64,000 nucleotides of DNA from Aeromonas tecta (GCF_000820185.1 NZ_CDCA01000022.1:323-64322), one strand, 5' to 3'; positions 49,163-59,965 are shown, counted from the first letter of the stretch. The notes: generated from the sequence alone by a model not told the origin. Translations and numbers: made by a program.

Positions 49163-51304
49163 CTATACCTTGAACTGCCCCACCAGTTGCTGCTGTTTGT
49201 CCGCCAGTTGCGACAACTCACGCCCGTTATCGGCCGAAGTGGCCGCCTCGGCTCGGATGGTGTGGCTCACATCGCGGATGTTGCTGACGTTGCGATTGAT
49301 CTCGTCCGCCACCCCGCTCTGCTCCTGCGCCGCCCGGGCAATCTGCTCGTTCATCTGATGGATGGTGGCCACCGCATGGATAATCTGCTCCAGCACGCTG
49401 ACCGACAGCTCCACCTTGGTGAGTGTCACATCCGCCTGACTGTGGCCGGTCATGATCGCCTTGACCACCGCCTCGGTGCCCGACTGCAGCTGGTTGATCA
49501 GATTCTGGATCTCGACGATGGCATTCTGGGTACGCCCCGCCAGATTACGCACCTCGTCGGCCACCACCGCAAAACCGCGGCCCTGCTCGCCGGCGCGCGC
49601 CGCCTCGATGGCAGCATTGAGCGCCAGCAGATTGGTCTGCTCGGCGATGCCCTGAATGACGGCGAGGATGTCGTTGATGTTGTCGCTGTTGGCCGCGAGG
49701 CGCTCCACCACCGGCTTGGCATCGCTTATCACCGTCATCAGCCTGGACATGGCCTGCTGGGTATCGGCGACCACCGCCTTGCCCTCCTGGGCCGCGGTAT
49801 CGGCCTGATTGGCCGCGTTCACCGCCGAGCTGGCGTTACCCGCCACCTGCAAGGCGGTGGCGCTCAGCTCCTCGAACGCGGTCGCGACCAGGTCAACCTC
49901 CTGATACTGGGCCTGCATGCCGGCACTGGTGCGCTCTGCGCCCTGCGCCGCCTGCGTCGCGCTGGCTCTGGTACCGGCCACGGTGTCGATCACCTGACTG
50001 ATGGTGGTCTGCAGCTTGTCCAGGAAGTTGTTGAACCACTTGGCCAGCTCACCTATCTCGTCGTCTCGCTGCAAGTGGATGCGCTGGGTCAGGTCTCCCT
50101 CACCGCTGGCGATATCCTTGAGACGGGCCACGACGGTGCGGATCGGCGCTACGATACGCTGCGCCATCAGCCAGATGCAGAGCAACGCCAGCAGTGAAAT
50201 GACGCCGCCGATGAGCAGCTGTGCGGCCACGCTGCGATCGGACTGACTCTCGAGATCCCCCTGCAGTTGCAAGGCAGAAGCGAGCACCACGGCGCGAGGC
50301 AGCTCGATATAGATGCCCCACTTGCGATCCGTGCCGCGCATACGCACCGGCACGAAGGTCTGCAGCAGGGCGCCATCCGGGCTCCAGCGCGTCACCAGAT
50401 CCCCCTTGGCGAGCCAGCCGTTCAGATCCGACACCAACCCCTGTTCCTGCTGGCCCAGGGTATTGCCCAACTGCACCTTGAACCCTTCCACCCCGGCCAC
50501 CCGGCCCTCGTGGCTGAGCAGCAGCACCTTGCCCTGACCGTCATAGAGGGTCTTGTCCATCTCCTCCACCAGGCTCTGCAGGGTGGTCAGCGAGATATCG
50601 ACCCCTACCATGCCGAGCAGGTTTCCCTGCTCCAGCAGGGGCGCGGTCACCGAGGTCATCAGCACCTGCTGGCTGCCCACCTCGTCGAGGTAGGGCTCGA
50701 GCAGGCAGAGGGCGCGACTCTGAATGCTGCAGCTATACCAGAAGTTCTCCACCCCGCCGTTGGCGGTCGGGCTCTTGTTCGCCAGCATGGCTTCGTTCAT
50801 CACCTCCAGCGACACCTTGCCATCGACCCTGGCCCAGTAGCTGGAGAAACGTCCCTTGTCGTTGGCGCCGAGGGCGGTCGAACCCTGATAGTTGCCGTCC
50901 TCGCCATCGAGCTGATTGGGCTCGAACACCGCATAGACCCCGAGCAAGTTGGCAGAGGATTCTGCCGCATCTTGCAGCTGCTGGTTGACGGCGCCACGTA
51001 ATGCCTCGGAATGGACGAAATTATCCGCTGCATTCTTGCGCTGGAACAGAATACTCTCCGCCAGCAGAGTGGCACGGAAATAGGCCTCGTCGAGGTAGCT
51101 GGTCACCCTGGCGGCCTGAGTGGCGCCCATGGCTTGCATCCAGTTTTCTGCCGCGTGCTGCGCCTCCAGGGTGGTGGAAGTGAGCACCTGCTCCTGCATA
51201 CGGGCCGCGTTGAAGAGGGATGACGCGACCAGTGCGGCGGCACTGGCCAACAGGCAACAACCGGCGATCAGGGTGATCCGTCCCTGAACAGAAAGAGAAC
51301 TCAT
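49163..51304 (-). CDS. methyl-accepting chemotaxis protein with dCache-type sensor
   Basis: The product is 713 aa. The first membrane helix is at about 7-30 ([20 protein letters not shown]). A periplasmic ligand domain of about 320 residues has dCACHE_1 features ([20 protein letters not shown] followed by [13 protein letters not shown]). The second helix is at about 358-382 ([18 protein letters not shown]), then HAMP and the signalling hairpin with the invariant tip [20 protein letters not shown]. No C-terminal CheR-binding pentapeptide is seen. The ligand is unknown; amino acids are common for this sensor class. It is a single gene, convergent with gcvB. Confidence 0.92.
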   Translation of the reverse strand: MSSLSVQGRITLIAGCCLLASAAALVASSLFNAARMQEQVLTSTTLEAQHAAENWMQAMGATQAARVTSYLDEAYFRATLLAESILFQRKNAADNFVHSEALRGAVNQQLQDAAESSANLLGVYAVFEPNQLDGEDGNYQGSTALGANDKGRFSSYWARVDGKVSLEVMNEAMLANKSPTANGGVENFWYSCSIQSRALCLLEPYLDEVGSQQVLMTSVTAPLLEQGNLLGMVGVDISLTTLQSLVEEMDKTLYDGQGKVLLLSHEGRVAGVEGFKVQLGNTLGQQEQGLVSDLNGWLAKGDLVTRWSPDGALLQTFVPVRMRGTDRKWGIYIELPRAVVLASALQLQGDLESQSDRSVAAQLLIGGVISLLALLCIWLMAQRIVAPIRTVVARLKDIASGEGDLTQRIHLQRDDEIGELAKWFNNFLDKLQTTISQVIDTVAGTRASATQAAQGAERTSAGMQAQYQEVDLVATAFEELSATALQVAGNASSAVNAANQADTAAQEGKAVVADTQQAMSRLMTVISDAKPVVERLAANSDNINDILAVIQGIAEQTNLLALNAAIEAARAGEQGRGFAVVADEVRNLAGRTQNAIVEIQNLINQLQSGTEAVVKAIMTGHSQADVTLTKVELSVSVLEQIIHAVATIHQMNEQIARAAQEQSGVADEINRNVSNIRDVSHTIRAEAATSADNGRELSQLADKQQQLVGQFKV

Positions 51305-51370
51305 GCATGATTTCCTAACGTCTACAGATGTAACCACTGTATCGGATTTGGAAACAGAAACTTAACTAAA

Positions 51371-52423
51371 TCAGCTCAGATCCAGGCTGAGTTGATTGAT
51401 CTCGCCGGCACTCGGCAGTCCCACCACCAGACCGAGCAGGCGAATGGGTTTTCCTTGAGCCCGTTGTAGCCCTTCGTGCAGCAGATCGTGGAAGCGGGCG
51501 GCCTGATAGCTGCCCTTGCGGTAGACGGTGGTCTGCTGAAAATCGGCGAATTTGAGCTTGATCCCCTGCCCCATCAGCATCTCGGCGGGGCACGCCTTGG
51601 CAAAGCGCAGCTCCAGCTCAGGGATGAGCCGGCTCAGCACCGCCCAGCAGGCATCCTCGTCCAACACGTCGCTGCTGAGAGTGGTCTCCACCCCGACGCT
51701 CTTGCGCACCCTGTGGGCCTGCACCGGCTGATCGTCATGGCCCCAGATACGGCCGGTCAGCATCTCCCCCAACTTGCCAAAGCGGGCGACCAGCTCCTCG
51801 CTGCTCATGGCTCTGGCGTCTTCGCAGGAGTAAAGCCCCTGGGACTCCAGCCGATCGGCGGTCTTGCGGCCGATACCGGGCAGTTTGCCAAGGGGCAGCT
51901 GACAGACGAACTCATCCACCTCCTGCGGCCTTATCACGAACAGGCCGTCGGGCTTGCGCTGCTCGGAGGCGAGCTTGGCCAGAAACTTGTTCGGCGCCAC
52001 CCCGGCCGAGGCAGTCAGCCCCAGCTCGGCTTTGATCGCGGCGCGGATCTCGGCCGCCATCAGGGTCGCACTGCCACCACAATGGGGGCTGTCGGTGACA
52101 TCCAGGTAGGCTTCGTCGAGAGAGAGCGGCTCCACCAGTTTGGTGTAGCGCAGGAAGATGGCGCGCAGCTGACGGGAGACATTCTTGTAGACCGCCATTC
52201 GCCCCGGCAACAGCACCAGCGGCGGACAGAGCTTCATGGCCAGGCCGCTCGGCATGGCGGAGCGCACCCCGAAACGGCGCGCCACATAGTTGCAGGTGGA
52301 GATGACACCGCGCCGATCGGAGGAGCCGCCGATGGCCAGCGGCACCTCCTTCAGGGCAGGGTTGTCGCGCATCTCCACCGCGGCGAAGAAGCAGTCCATG
52401 TCGATGTGAATGATCTTGCGCAT
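51371..52423 (-). CDS. dinB: DNA polymerase IV
   Basis: The product is 350 aa (E. coli 351), a Y-family translesion polymerase. MRKIIHIDMDCFFAAVEMRD has the first catalytic Asp, and SLDEAYLDVTDS the second acidic pair. KLPGIGRKTADRLESQG is the helix-hairpin-helix of the thumb, with the little-finger domain after it. The C-terminus INQLSLDLS resembles a beta-clamp-binding tail (QLxLxL). A LexA box lies just upstream of the start, so it should be SOS-induced. ATG 52423 was chosen over a codon 11 residues upstream, which would lie within the operator. Confidence 0.96.
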   Translation of the reverse strand: MRKIIHIDMDCFFAAVEMRDNPALKEVPLAIGGSSDRRGVISTCNYVARRFGVRSAMPSGLAMKLCPPLVLLPGRMAVYKNVSRQLRAIFLRYTKLVEPLSLDEAYLDVTDSPHCGGSATLMAAEIRAAIKAELGLTASAGVAPNKFLAKLASEQRKPDGLFVIRPQEVDEFVCQLPLGKLPGIGRKTADRLESQGLYSCEDARAMSSEELVARFGKLGEMLTGRIWGHDDQPVQAHRVRKSVGVETTLSSDVLDEDACWAVLSRLIPELELRFAKACPAEMLMGQGIKLKFADFQQTTVYRKGSYQAARFHDLLHEGLQRAQGKPIRLLGLVVGLPSAGEINQLSLDLS

Positions 52424-52427
52424 ATCA

Positions 52428-52443
52428 CTGTATAAATAAACAG
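52428..52443. promoter_or_regulatory. LexA operator (SOS box) of dinB
   Basis: CTGTATAAATAAACAG is a perfect match to CTGT-N8-ACAG. It starts 4 bp before the dinB start codon, in the 5' region of the gene. Confidence 0.85.
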
Positions 52444-52552
52444 GCAATGATCCCATGCTACCCCAGCCCTGCTATTTCTGCCAGTCACGGGGGCGCGGGC
52501 GGCATATAGACTGCTAAGGCGCCATCCCTATGAGACTCAAAGAGGAGGAACA

Positions 52553-52759
52553 ATGAAAGCAACCTGGCTAGGGCTCTGCCTGCTGCCGTTAACGGCCATG
52601 ACCAAGGATCACCCGACCGCCGAATGCAGCTGGCTGTTCAAACGCATCGAGGTGCTGGAGAAAGCCATCGAGAAGGGCGACGAGCTGAACACCAAGGAGG
52701 AGTTGGCCCGCTGGAAGCTCGAATTTCGCAAAAAATCCTGCCAGCAATACGACTACTGA
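52553..52759 (+). CDS. small exported protein with two cysteines
   Basis: The product is 68 aa with a strong ribosome site (GAGGAGGA) 6 nt before ATG. The N-terminus MKATWLGLCLLPLTAMT looks like a signal peptide. The mature part is one charged helical stretch (FKRIEVLEKAIEKGDELNT, LARWKLEFRKKSCQQYDY) with Cys at each end (AECSWLF and KKSCQQY), which could form a disulfide-closed helical hairpin. No family is recognised. It lies alone between dinB and the nqrM terminator. Confidence 0.7.
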   Translation: MKATWLGLCLLPLTAMTKDHPTAECSWLFKRIEVLEKAIEKGDELNTKEELARWKLEFRKKSCQQYDY

Positions 52760-52767
52760 GGGCCATG

Positions 52768-52812
52768 AAAAAAGCGAGCCGACCCTTGATTCAACACATG
52801 GGTCGGCTCGCT
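52768..52812 (-). terminator. terminator of the nqr-apbE-nqrM operon
   Basis: On the minus strand AGCGAGCCGACCC pairs perfectly with GGGTCGGCTCGCT (13 bp, 14-nt loop), followed by TTTTTTC. It lies 31 nt after the nqrM stop. Confidence 0.9.
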
Positions 52813-52843
52813 TGCATCAGACATCCGTGATGATAACGCAGCG

Positions 52844-53068
52844 TTAGATGATGCGGTGTTCTTCCAGCATCTTGCGACGGGCCTCGGCCTTGGCCATCTT
52901 CTTCTTACGGTTATCGCAGGGCTCAGGGCAATCACACTCCTTTTCGATCCCTATGGTACCGAGCCCGCCACAGGAGCCGGAGATGGTCTTCTTCTGGAAG
53001 ATGTAGCCGATGGCCATGGCCATCACCACCGCCAGAAATACCCCGAAGGTGATCAGAAAAATCTGCAT
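52844..53068 (-). CDS. nqrM: Na+-NQR maturation protein NqrM
   Basis: The product is 74 aa. One N-terminal membrane helix (FLITFGVFLAVVMAMAIGYIF) is followed by a cysteine cluster (SGSCGGLGT and ECDCPEPC) and a basic tail. NqrM (DUF539) is required in Vibrio for iron delivery to the Cys-ligated centre of NqrD/NqrE. It follows apbE by 11 nt and closes the operon. Confidence 0.92.
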   Translation of the reverse strand: MQIFLITFGVFLAVVMAMAIGYIFQKKTISGSCGGLGTIGIEKECDCPEPCDNRKKKMAKAEARRKMLEEHRII

Positions 53069-53079
53069 GTCATTACCCC

Positions 53080-54141
53080 TTACTTTTTCACTAAAAATGG
53101 CTTGAAGGCATCCGAGTAAGCCTCTTCGAAGCCATCATCCGTCTTGGTGATGATGAAGATAGCGATGCCCCGCTCCTTGGCGTAGGCCAGGCTCTTCTGT
53201 GGCCCCAGCACCATGAACACCGTCGCCAGCCCGTCTGCGGTCATGCAGGACGGGTGGATCACGGTCACCGACACCATGCGATGGGCGATGGGCTTGCCCG
53301 TCACCGGATCTATGGTGTGGGAGAAGCGCTTGCCATCCATCTCGAAGTAGTTGCGGTACTCACCCGAGGTGGCGACGCCGTTGTCCCCCGGCAGGATCAC
53401 CTCCTGCACCGAGCCGGCATTGGCGGTCGGCTTCTCGATGGCGACGCGCCAGGGGTGACCCTTGCCGTTGACGCCATTGATGCGCAGCTCACCCCCGATC
53501 TCCACCAGATAGTTGCGCGAACCCAGGGATTCCAGGTACTCGGCCACCTTGTCCACCCCAAAGCCCTTGGCGATGGCGGACAGATCCACATAGAGATCCG
53601 AGATGTCTTTTTGCAGCGTGTCCGCATCGGCGGAGGCGATCACGTGCAGGTTGCCCAGCCCTGTCTTCTGGCGGGTCTGGTTGATCAATTCGTCTGACGG
53701 TACCTTGGTCGGCTTGGCATCCGGGCCAAAGCCCCACAGATTGACCAGCGGACCCACGGTCACATCCAGTGCGCCGCGGCTCTCGCGGCCAATGTGAATG
53801 GCCTCGGTCACCACCCTCGCGGTATCACGGGAGACCACCACAGGGGTGTTGTCCTTGTGCTGGTTGAAGCGAGACAGTTCGGAATCGGGCCTGTAGGTCG
53901 ACATCTGATCGTTGACCCGCTCCAGCAAGACATCGACTTCGGCCTGCAGCTTGGCCGCGTCCTTGACGCTGCCATCCGCCACCTTGATGGAGTAATAGGT
54001 ACCCATGGTGCTACCGGTGATGTGGATCTCCGGTTTGGATTGGACCGTTTCCTGACCGCACCCAGTCATGAAAAAGGCTAGCCCGAAGGCTAGCCCGAAG
54101 GCTAGCCCGAAGGCTAGCCAGGTCTTTACAACACTGTGCAT
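53080..54141 (-). CDS. apbE: FAD:protein FMN transferase ApbE
   Basis: The product is 353 aa. It covalently attaches FMN from FAD to Thr residues, here expected on NqrB and NqrC. The N-terminus is a lipoprotein signal with lipobox FMTGC, so it should be anchored on the periplasmic side. Family sequence is TGSTMGTYYSIKV, LSAIAKGFGVDKVAEYLES, SGEYRNYFEMDGKRFSHTID and the final TKTDDGFEEAYSDAF. The hydrophobic core of the signal is built from a repeated LAFG unit encoded by a 12-bp tandem repeat. It starts 3 nt after nqrF. Confidence 0.95.
   Translation of the reverse strand: MHSVVKTWLAFGLAFGLAFGLAFFMTGCGQETVQSKPEIHITGSTMGTYYSIKVADGSVKDAAKLQAEVDVLLERVNDQMSTYRPDSELSRFNQHKDNTPVVVSRDTARVVTEAIHIGRESRGALDVTVGPLVNLWGFGPDAKPTKVPSDELINQTRQKTGLGNLHVIASADADTLQKDISDLYVDLSAIAKGFGVDKVAEYLESLGSRNYLVEIGGELRINGVNGKGHPWRVAIEKPTANAGSVQEVILPGDNGVATSGEYRNYFEMDGKRFSHTIDPVTGKPIAHRMVSVTVIHPSCMTADGLATVFMVLGPQKSLAYAKERGIAIFIITKTDDGFEEAYSDAFKPFLVKK
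54074..54119. repeat. 12-bp in-frame tandem repeat inside the apbE signal peptide
   Basis: The unit AAGGCTAGCCCG is present 3.9 times without mismatch on the plus strand. Translated on minus it gives repeated L-A-F-G. Being a multiple of 3 it can change length without frameshift. Confidence 0.95.
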
Positions 54142-54144
54142 GGA

Positions 54145-55368
54145 TTAACCACCAAAGTCATCCAACAGGATGTTTTCGTCTTCAACGCCGAGGTTTTTCA
54201 GCATGTTGATGACGGCAGCGTTCATGACGGGAGGCCCGCACATGTAGAACTCGCAATCTTCCGGTGCCTCATGGTTCTTGAGGTAGTTCTCGAACAAGAC
54301 GTTGTGGATGAAGCCAGTATAGCCATCCCAGTTGTCTTCCGGTTGCGGATCCGACAGGGCGACGTGCCACTGGAAGTTGTCGTTCTCGGCGGCCAGCATG
54401 TCGAAATCTTCGACATAGAACATCTCGCGCTTGGAACGGGCACCGTACCAGAAGCTCATCTTGCGCTTGGTCTTGAGCCGGCGCAGCTGATCGAAGATGT
54501 GGGAACGCATCGGCGCCATGCCCGCACCACCACCGATGAACACCATTTCGGCGTCGGTGTCTTTGGCGAAGAACTCACCGAACGGACCGGAGATAGTCAC
54601 CTTGTCGCCAGCCTTGAGGCTGAAGATGTAGGAGGACATCTGGCCGGGAGGCGCAGTCCAGTTGCTCGGCGGCGGGGTCGCGATCCGCACGTTCAGCATG
54701 ATGATGCCGAACTCTTCCGGATAGTTGGCCATGGAATAAGCACGAATGATCGGCTCATTGACCTTGGACTCCAGCTCGAAGATCTTGAAGCGATCCCAAT
54801 CACCGCGATATTCCTCTGGAATATCGAAGTTTTTGTACTGCACGTGGTGTGCAGGGGCTTCGATCTGGATATAACCACCGGCGCGGAACGGCACGCTCTC
54901 GCCGTCCGGGATCTGCAGCTTGAGTTCCTTGATGAAGGTGGCCTTGTTGTCATTGGAGATGACGGTACAGTCCCACTTCTTCACCCCGAAGATCTCTTCC
55001 GGCAGCTCGATGTCCATGTCGCCACGCACCGTGACCTGACAGGCCAGACGCTCGCCATGACGGGCTTCGCCCTTGCTGATGTGATCGAGCTCGGTCGGCA
55101 GGATATCGCCGCCGCCGGCTTTCACCCGCACCTTGCACTGACCACAGGAGCCACCGCCGCCACAGGCGGAGGAGACGAAGATGCCGCTGCCGGCCAACAC
55201 GCCGAGCAGCTTGCCACCCGCCGGGCTGGTGACAGCCTTGGCCGGGTCGCCATTGATGCTGATTGTCACGTCACCGGCGGTCACCAGCTTGGACTTGGCG
55301 AACAGAATAACTGCTACCAGGGCCAGCAGGATCACGGTGAACATGACCACACCCAGAATAATTTCCAT
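54145..55368 (-). CDS. nqrF: Na+-translocating NADH:quinone reductase subunit F
   Basis: The product is 407 aa (Vibrio 408). It is the NADH-oxidising entry subunit. An N-terminal membrane helix ([20 protein letters not shown]) precedes a [2Fe-2S] ferredoxin domain with cysteines in [17 protein letters not shown]. The FAD domain has RAYSMANYP, and the NADH domain has [12 protein letters not shown] and the C-terminal YMCGPPVMN. It ends [12 protein letters not shown], the usual tail. It is the last structural subunit gene. Confidence 0.97.
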   Translation of the reverse strand: MEIILGVVMFTVILLALVAVILFAKSKLVTAGDVTISINGDPAKAVTSPAGGKLLGVLAGSGIFVSSACGGGGSCGQCKVRVKAGGGDILPTELDHISKGEARHGERLACQVTVRGDMDIELPEEIFGVKKWDCTVISNDNKATFIKELKLQIPDGESVPFRAGGYIQIEAPAHHVQYKNFDIPEEYRGDWDRFKIFELESKVNEPIIRAYSMANYPEEFGIIMLNVRIATPPPSNWTAPPGQMSSYIFSLKAGDKVTISGPFGEFFAKDTDAEMVFIGGGAGMAPMRSHIFDQLRRLKTKRKMSFWYGARSKREMFYVEDFDMLAAENDNFQWHVALSDPQPEDNWDGYTGFIHNVLFENYLKNHEAPEDCEFYMCGPPVMNAAVINMLKNLGVEDENILLDDFGG

Positions 55369-55385
55369 CTATATTTCCTTTCCGA

Positions 55386-55982
55386 TTACAGGGAAATACC
55401 AGAGAAGGACATGAAGCCCAGCGCCATCAGACCCGCGGTGATGAAGGTGATGCCGAGGCCACGCAGGCCTTCGGGAACATCGGAGTACTTCATCTTCTCG
55501 CGGATCCCCGCCATCGCCACGATGGCCAGCATCCAACCGGCACCCGAGCCAACCCCATAGACCACAGACTCCACGAAGTTGTAGTCACGCTGCACCATGA
55601 AGGAGACGCCACCGAAGATGGCGCAGTTCACGGTGATGAGCGGCAGGAAGATACCCAGGGCGTTGTAGAGCGCAGGGAAATACTTGTCCAGCGCCATCTC
55701 CAGGATCTGCACCAGCGCCGCGATCACCCCGATGAAGGTGATGAAGCTCAGGAAGCTCAGGTCCAGGCCGGACACCAGGGCGCCATCTTTCAGGACGTAG
55801 TTGTAGATCAAGTTGTTGGCCGGAACGGCAACGGTCTGCACCACAATGACGGCGATACCCAGACCCATGGCCGTCTTGACCTTCTTGGACACCGCCAGGA
55901 AGGTACACATCCCCAGGAAGAAGGAGAGCGCCAGGTTTTCGATGAAGATCGAACGAATCAACAGACTCAGATAGTGTTCCAT
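55386..55982 (-). CDS. nqrE: Na+-translocating NADH:quinone reductase subunit E
   Basis: The product is 198 aa (Vibrio 198), with six membrane helices. The two conserved cysteines that contribute to the intramembrane iron centre shared with NqrD are in LGMCTFLAV near residue 26 and TVNCAIFGG near residue 120. It is related to RnfA; the operon context decides for NqrE. It begins 3 nt after nqrD. Confidence 0.97.
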   Translation of the reverse strand: MEHYLSLLIRSIFIENLALSFFLGMCTFLAVSKKVKTAMGLGIAVIVVQTVAVPANNLIYNYVLKDGALVSGLDLSFLSFITFIGVIAALVQILEMALDKYFPALYNALGIFLPLITVNCAIFGGVSFMVQRDYNFVESVVYGVGSGAGWMLAIVAMAGIREKMKYSDVPEGLRGLGITFITAGLMALGFMSFSGISL

Positions 55983-55985
55983 ACC

Positions 55986-56618
55986 TTAATCCTTTGCCTC
56001 CACCTGCTTGGGATCCTTGGTGCGCACGCCCCAGATGATCAGACCAATGATGAAGAATGCACTCGGCGGCAGCAGCAGCAGGCCGTTAGGCACATACCAG
56101 CCACCATTGTTCACCAGCGGCAGCAGCTCGATACCGAACCAGGTGCCGGAGCCCAGGATCTCACGCACCGTGGCCACCACCAGCAACACGGCACCATAGC
56201 CCAGGCCGTTACCGATACCGTCCAGGAAAGAGGGCAGCGGGGCGCTCTTCATGGCATAGGCTTCGGCACGCCCCATCACGATACAGTTGGTGATGATCAG
56301 GCCCACGAATACCGACAGTTGCTTGGAGATGTCATAGGCATAGGCCTTGAGCACCTGGTCAACCACGATAACCAGGGACGCAATCACCGCCATCTGGGCG
56401 ATGATCCGCACGCTGTTCGGGATCTGGTTGCGGATCAGGGAGATGAACAGGTTGGAGAAGGCGGTGACCGCGGTAACGGCCAGCGTCATCACGAACGCGG
56501 TCTTCATCTGGCTGGTAACGGCCAGCGCGGAACAGACACCCAGCACCTGCAAGGCGATGGGGTTGTTGCCGAGCACTGGCGTCAACAGCAATTTTTTCAT
56601 TTCGCTCTTGTCAGCCAT
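55986..56618 (-). CDS. nqrD: Na+-translocating NADH:quinone reductase subunit D
   Basis: The product is 210 aa (Vibrio 210), with six membrane helices arranged inversely to NqrE. Cysteines for the iron centre are in [10 protein letters not shown] and [14 protein letters not shown]. The start ATG 56618 ([11 protein letters not shown]) overlaps the nqrC end by 8 nt. A longer in-frame start would lie within nqrC. Confidence 0.97.
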   Translation of the reverse strand: MADKSEMKKLLLTPVLGNNPIALQVLGVCSALAVTSQMKTAFVMTLAVTAVTAFSNLFISLIRNQIPNSVRIIAQMAVIASLVIVVDQVLKAYAYDISKQLSVFVGLIITNCIVMGRAEAYAMKSAPLPSFLDGIGNGLGYGAVLLVVATVREILGSGTWFGIELLPLVNNGGWYVPNGLLLLPPSAFFIIGLIIWGVRTKDPKQVEAKD

Positions 56619-57399
56619 TGTTGATTTCTCCTGCACGAACCTTGGCCAGGAAGGGGCCAAAGCCCTTGGGTCCCATCCAGAAGTCGAAGGTGTGCTGTAC
56701 GCCATTACCAGTCAGGGTCGCGCCGGACAGGCCATCGATGTCATGTTCGGAACCAGCCGGAGCATGACCCTTGATCACCCGCAGAGCAGGCTTACCGTCT
56801 TGATCGAACAGCTTCTTGCCGATGAACAGTTCACGCCATGCCGGATTCTCGATCTCGCCACCCAGACCCGGCGTTTCGCCGTGATCATAGTAGGTGATGC
56901 CCTTGATGGTTTGACCATCGGCCGCGACCGCCACGAAGGCGTACATGGTGGACCACAGACCCTGGCCGTAGACCGGCAGGATGATGTTGTCGACCTTGCC
57001 TTGCGCGTCTTTGGCGAAGAACACGGGGACCAGCTTGGAGATCTGACGCAGACCCGCCTTGTCGTCGGCCGGGGCCAGACGAATGTTCTTGGCAGGATCT
57101 TTTGCTGCCAACTTCGTATCGAAGTTGTCGGCATCGCCGTCAACGAACTCACCGGTAGTGAGATCGACCAGACGGGCTTCGATCTTGTCGCCATACAGCT
57201 GGGCCAGATCTCGCTTGGCTACGCTGCTGACATCGACACCGGCCACGGCCAGGATGTTGCTTTGCTTGTCCAGCGCCTTGTTTTCCAGCTGAGCCGGACG
57301 CAGACCCACGGCGGCCACGGAGACCACGATGGAACAGACCAGACACAGACCGGTTACGACGGTAAGGGTGCCGATAGTAGAGTCTTTATTAAACGCCAC
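56611..57399 (-). CDS. nqrC: Na+-translocating NADH:quinone reductase subunit C
   Basis: The product is 262 aa. One N-terminal membrane helix ([20 protein letters not shown]) precedes a periplasmic FMN-binding domain. The covalent FMN site is the Thr in [14 protein letters not shown] near residue 230. The start is GTG at 57399, inside the last codons of nqrB (11-nt overlap); this gives the family-typical (M)[10 protein letters not shown]. The FMN is expected to be attached by the ApbE of this operon. Confidence 0.95.
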   Translation of the reverse strand: MAFNKDSTIGTLTVVTGLCLVCSIVVSVAAVGLRPAQLENKALDKQSNILAVAGVDVSSVAKRDLAQLYGDKIEARLVDLTTGEFVDGDADNFDTKLAAKDPAKNIRLAPADDKAGLRQISKLVPVFFAKDAQGKVDNIILPVYGQGLWSTMYAFVAVAADGQTIKGITYYDHGETPGLGGEIENPAWRELFIGKKLFDQDGKPALRVIKGHAPAGSEHDIDGLSGATLTGNGVQHTFDFWMGPKGFGPFLAKVRAGEINNG

Positions 57400-58618
57400 G
57401 TGCGATCCTCCGCTTGATGTTCGCCTGCGCCACGAAATGGTCAAACAAGGGGGCAAACAGGTTGGCAAACAGAATGGCCAACATCATGCCTTCCGGGAAC
57501 GCGGGGTTCACTACCCGGATCAGCACTACCATGACGCCGATGAGGGCGCCGTACCACCACTTGCCCTTGTTGGTAAAGGCGGCGGAGACCGGATCGGTCG
57601 CCATGAATGCCATACCAAAGGCGAAGCCGCCCAGCACCAGATGCCAGTGCCACGGCATGTTGAACATGGGGTTGGTATCGGAACCGATGACGTTGAACAG
57701 CAGTGAGGTGGCCACCATGCCGATCATCACACCGGCGATGATGCGCCAGGAGGCGATACGCATGTAGACGATCATGGCCGCACCGATGAGGATCATCAGG
57801 GTGGAGACTTCACCGATGGAACCTGGCAGGTTGCCCAGGAAAGCATCCATCCAGCTGATGGTCTGGCCGGTCGCACCGTTGATCAGCGCCATCTGGCCGC
57901 CTTGGGCCCACTGGCTCAGAGCAGTTGCGCCGGAGAAGCCGTCAACGGCCACCCAGACGGCATCGCCGGAGATCTGGCCAGGGTAGGCGAAGAACAGGAA
58001 CGCACGACCAGCAAGGGCCGGGTTCAGGAAGTTCTTGCCGGTACCACCGAACACTTCCTTGGCCATCACCACACCAAAGGTGATGCCCAGCGCGGCTTGC
58101 CACAGGGGCAGCTCGGGCGGCACGATCAGCGCGAACAGGATGGAGGTCACGAAGAAGCCTTCGTTGATCTCGTGCTTGCGCACCATGGCGAACAGCACTT
58201 CCCAGAAACCACCGACCAGGAACACGGTCAGGTAGATGGGCAGGAAGTGAGCCGCACCGATCAGCATCTTGCTGCCGATGCCTGCCACGGCAGGATCCAG
58301 CGAGGCACCGAGCAGGGTAGCGATGGTGTATTGCCAGGTATCGGCACCGGCCGCAGTGCCCAGATGGGCAATGGCGGCGATGGACTGATTACCGACGTTG
58401 AACATGCCCCAGAACATGGCCGGGAACACGGCCAGCCACACCATGATCATCATGCGCTTCAGATCGATCGCATCACGGACGTGGGCAGCATTGCGGGTCA
58501 CAGACCCAGGGGTATAAAACAGGGTGTACGCCGCTTCAAACAGGGCATAGTACTTGGAGTACTTGCCGCCCGGTTCGAAGTGATGTTCCATATTTTCAAG
58601 AAGTTGCTTGAAACTCAT
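57389..58618 (-). CDS. nqrB: Na+-translocating NADH:quinone reductase subunit B
   Basis: The product is 409 aa (Vibrio 415). It is the main membrane subunit with about ten helices, binding riboflavin and covalent FMN and taking part in Na+ and quinone reactions. The FMN Thr lies in [15 protein letters not shown] near residue 235. The start [20 protein letters not shown] is typical. It begins 3 nt after nqrA. Confidence 0.97.
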   Translation of the reverse strand: MSFKQLLENMEHHFEPGGKYSKYYALFEAAYTLFYTPGSVTRNAAHVRDAIDLKRMMIMVWLAVFPAMFWGMFNVGNQSIAAIAHLGTAAGADTWQYTIATLLGASLDPAVAGIGSKMLIGAAHFLPIYLTVFLVGGFWEVLFAMVRKHEINEGFFVTSILFALIVPPELPLWQAALGITFGVVMAKEVFGGTGKNFLNPALAGRAFLFFAYPGQISGDAVWVAVDGFSGATALSQWAQGGQMALINGATGQTISWMDAFLGNLPGSIGEVSTLMILIGAAMIVYMRIASWRIIAGVMIGMVATSLLFNVIGSDTNPMFNMPWHWHLVLGGFAFGMAFMATDPVSAAFTNKGKWWYGALIGVMVVLIRVVNPAFPEGMMLAILFANLFAPLFDHFVAQANIKRRIARGV

Positions 58619-58621
58619 CGC

Positions 58622-59965
58622 TTAACCTTCCAGTTCTATCTTGGTCAGGCACTCACGCAAGATCGGGCCATACTCGGTCTTGCCAGGGCAGACGAAGGTA
58701 CAAAGCGCCAAATCTTCCTCATCCAGCTCCAGGCAGCCCAGCGTTTGTGCGCTGTCGCTATCGCCGGAGACCAGATCCCGCAGCAGCAGGGTCGGCAGGA
58801 TGTCGAGCGGCATCACGCGCTCATAGTTGCCGATAGGCACCATGGAGCGATCACTACCGTTGGTGGTGGTAGTGAAGTTGATGAGTTTGCCCTTCATCAG
58901 GTGAGAGAGGGTGGTACGGGTGATGGAGAACTTGTTGGCACTGGGGTTGACCCAGCCAAGGAACTCTTTCTCACGCCCTTCGCCCAGCACGCTCACCTGA
59001 TTGTGGTAACGGCCCAGGTAGTCATGCACACCTTCGGCCTTGGAACCACTCAGGATGGAACCGGAGATGACACGGTTTTCATCGGCGCGCAGCTCGTTGT
59101 TGGTCAGCTGGCTGATGCAGGCGCCCATGCGGGTGCGCAGCAGACGCGGCTTGACCACGTTCGGGCCGGCCAGGGAGATCACCTTGTCGGTGAAGATCTG
59201 ACCCGTGGTGAACAGCTTGCCGTAGGCGATCACATCCTGATAGTTGATGTGCCACTGCACTTTCTTGGCACCGACCGGGTCCAGGAAGTGGATGTGGGTG
59301 CCCGGCAGACCGGCGGGGTGCGGGCCGACGAACACGGCTTCCTTGACTTGCGCCAGGGAGGAGTGCGGCAGACTGGCTTCGCCCTTACAGACGTGGACGG
59401 TGCCATCGGTCAGGCGGCTCAGCACGGCCAGACCGTCGAGGAAAGCCTGAGACTGTTCCTTGATGACGAGGTCGCTGTTGGCGGCGAGCGGGTTGGTGTC
59501 CATGGCGGTGACGAAGATGGCACGCGGAGTAGAACCCACGGCCGGCACCTTGCTAAATGGACGGGTACGCAGAGCGGTCCACTGACCTGACGCGACCAGG
59601 ATCTCTTGCACCTTGCTGCGCTCGAGCTGTGCGAGCTCGGCAGACGCAAAGTGTTCAAAGGTCACCTGCTCGTCGGAGCCATCGAGATCGATGACGACAG
59701 ATTGCAGAACACGCTTGGCACCACGGTTGATCTCAGAAACTACACCGGTGGCAGGGGCCGTGAATTTAACGCCCGGATTCTTCTTATCTTCGAAGAGCTC
59801 CTGACCTTTAATGACGCGATCACCTACTTTGACGAACATAGTAGGGCGCATCCCCACGAACTCTTCGCCGAGTGTAGCAACACGGGTGATGGCCGGGCCA
59901 TCGTAGATTACTTGCTCCGGAGCACCCAGCACGGGGATGTCCAGTCCTCTTTTAATTGTAATCAT
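58622..59965 (-). CDS. nqrA: Na+-translocating NADH:quinone reductase subunit A
   Basis: The product is 447 aa (Vibrio 446). It is a cytoplasmic-side subunit related to RnfC but without Fe-S clusters. The start ATG 59965 gives [40 protein letters not shown] is the biotinyl-lipoyl-like part; [20 protein letters not shown] lies near the C-terminus. It is the first gene of the operon. Confidence 0.96.
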   Translation of the reverse strand: MITIKRGLDIPVLGAPEQVIYDGPAITRVATLGEEFVGMRPTMFVKVGDRVIKGQELFEDKKNPGVKFTAPATGVVSEINRGAKRVLQSVVIDLDGSDEQVTFEHFASAELAQLERSKVQEILVASGQWTALRTRPFSKVPAVGSTPRAIFVTAMDTNPLAANSDLVIKEQSQAFLDGLAVLSRLTDGTVHVCKGEASLPHSSLAQVKEAVFVGPHPAGLPGTHIHFLDPVGAKKVQWHINYQDVIAYGKLFTTGQIFTDKVISLAGPNVVKPRLLRTRMGACISQLTNNELRADENRVISGSILSGSKAEGVHDYLGRYHNQVSVLGEGREKEFLGWVNPSANKFSITRTTLSHLMKGKLINFTTTTNGSDRSMVPIGNYERVMPLDILPTLLLRDLVSGDSDSAQTLGCLELDEEDLALCTFVCPGKTEYGPILRECLTKIELEG

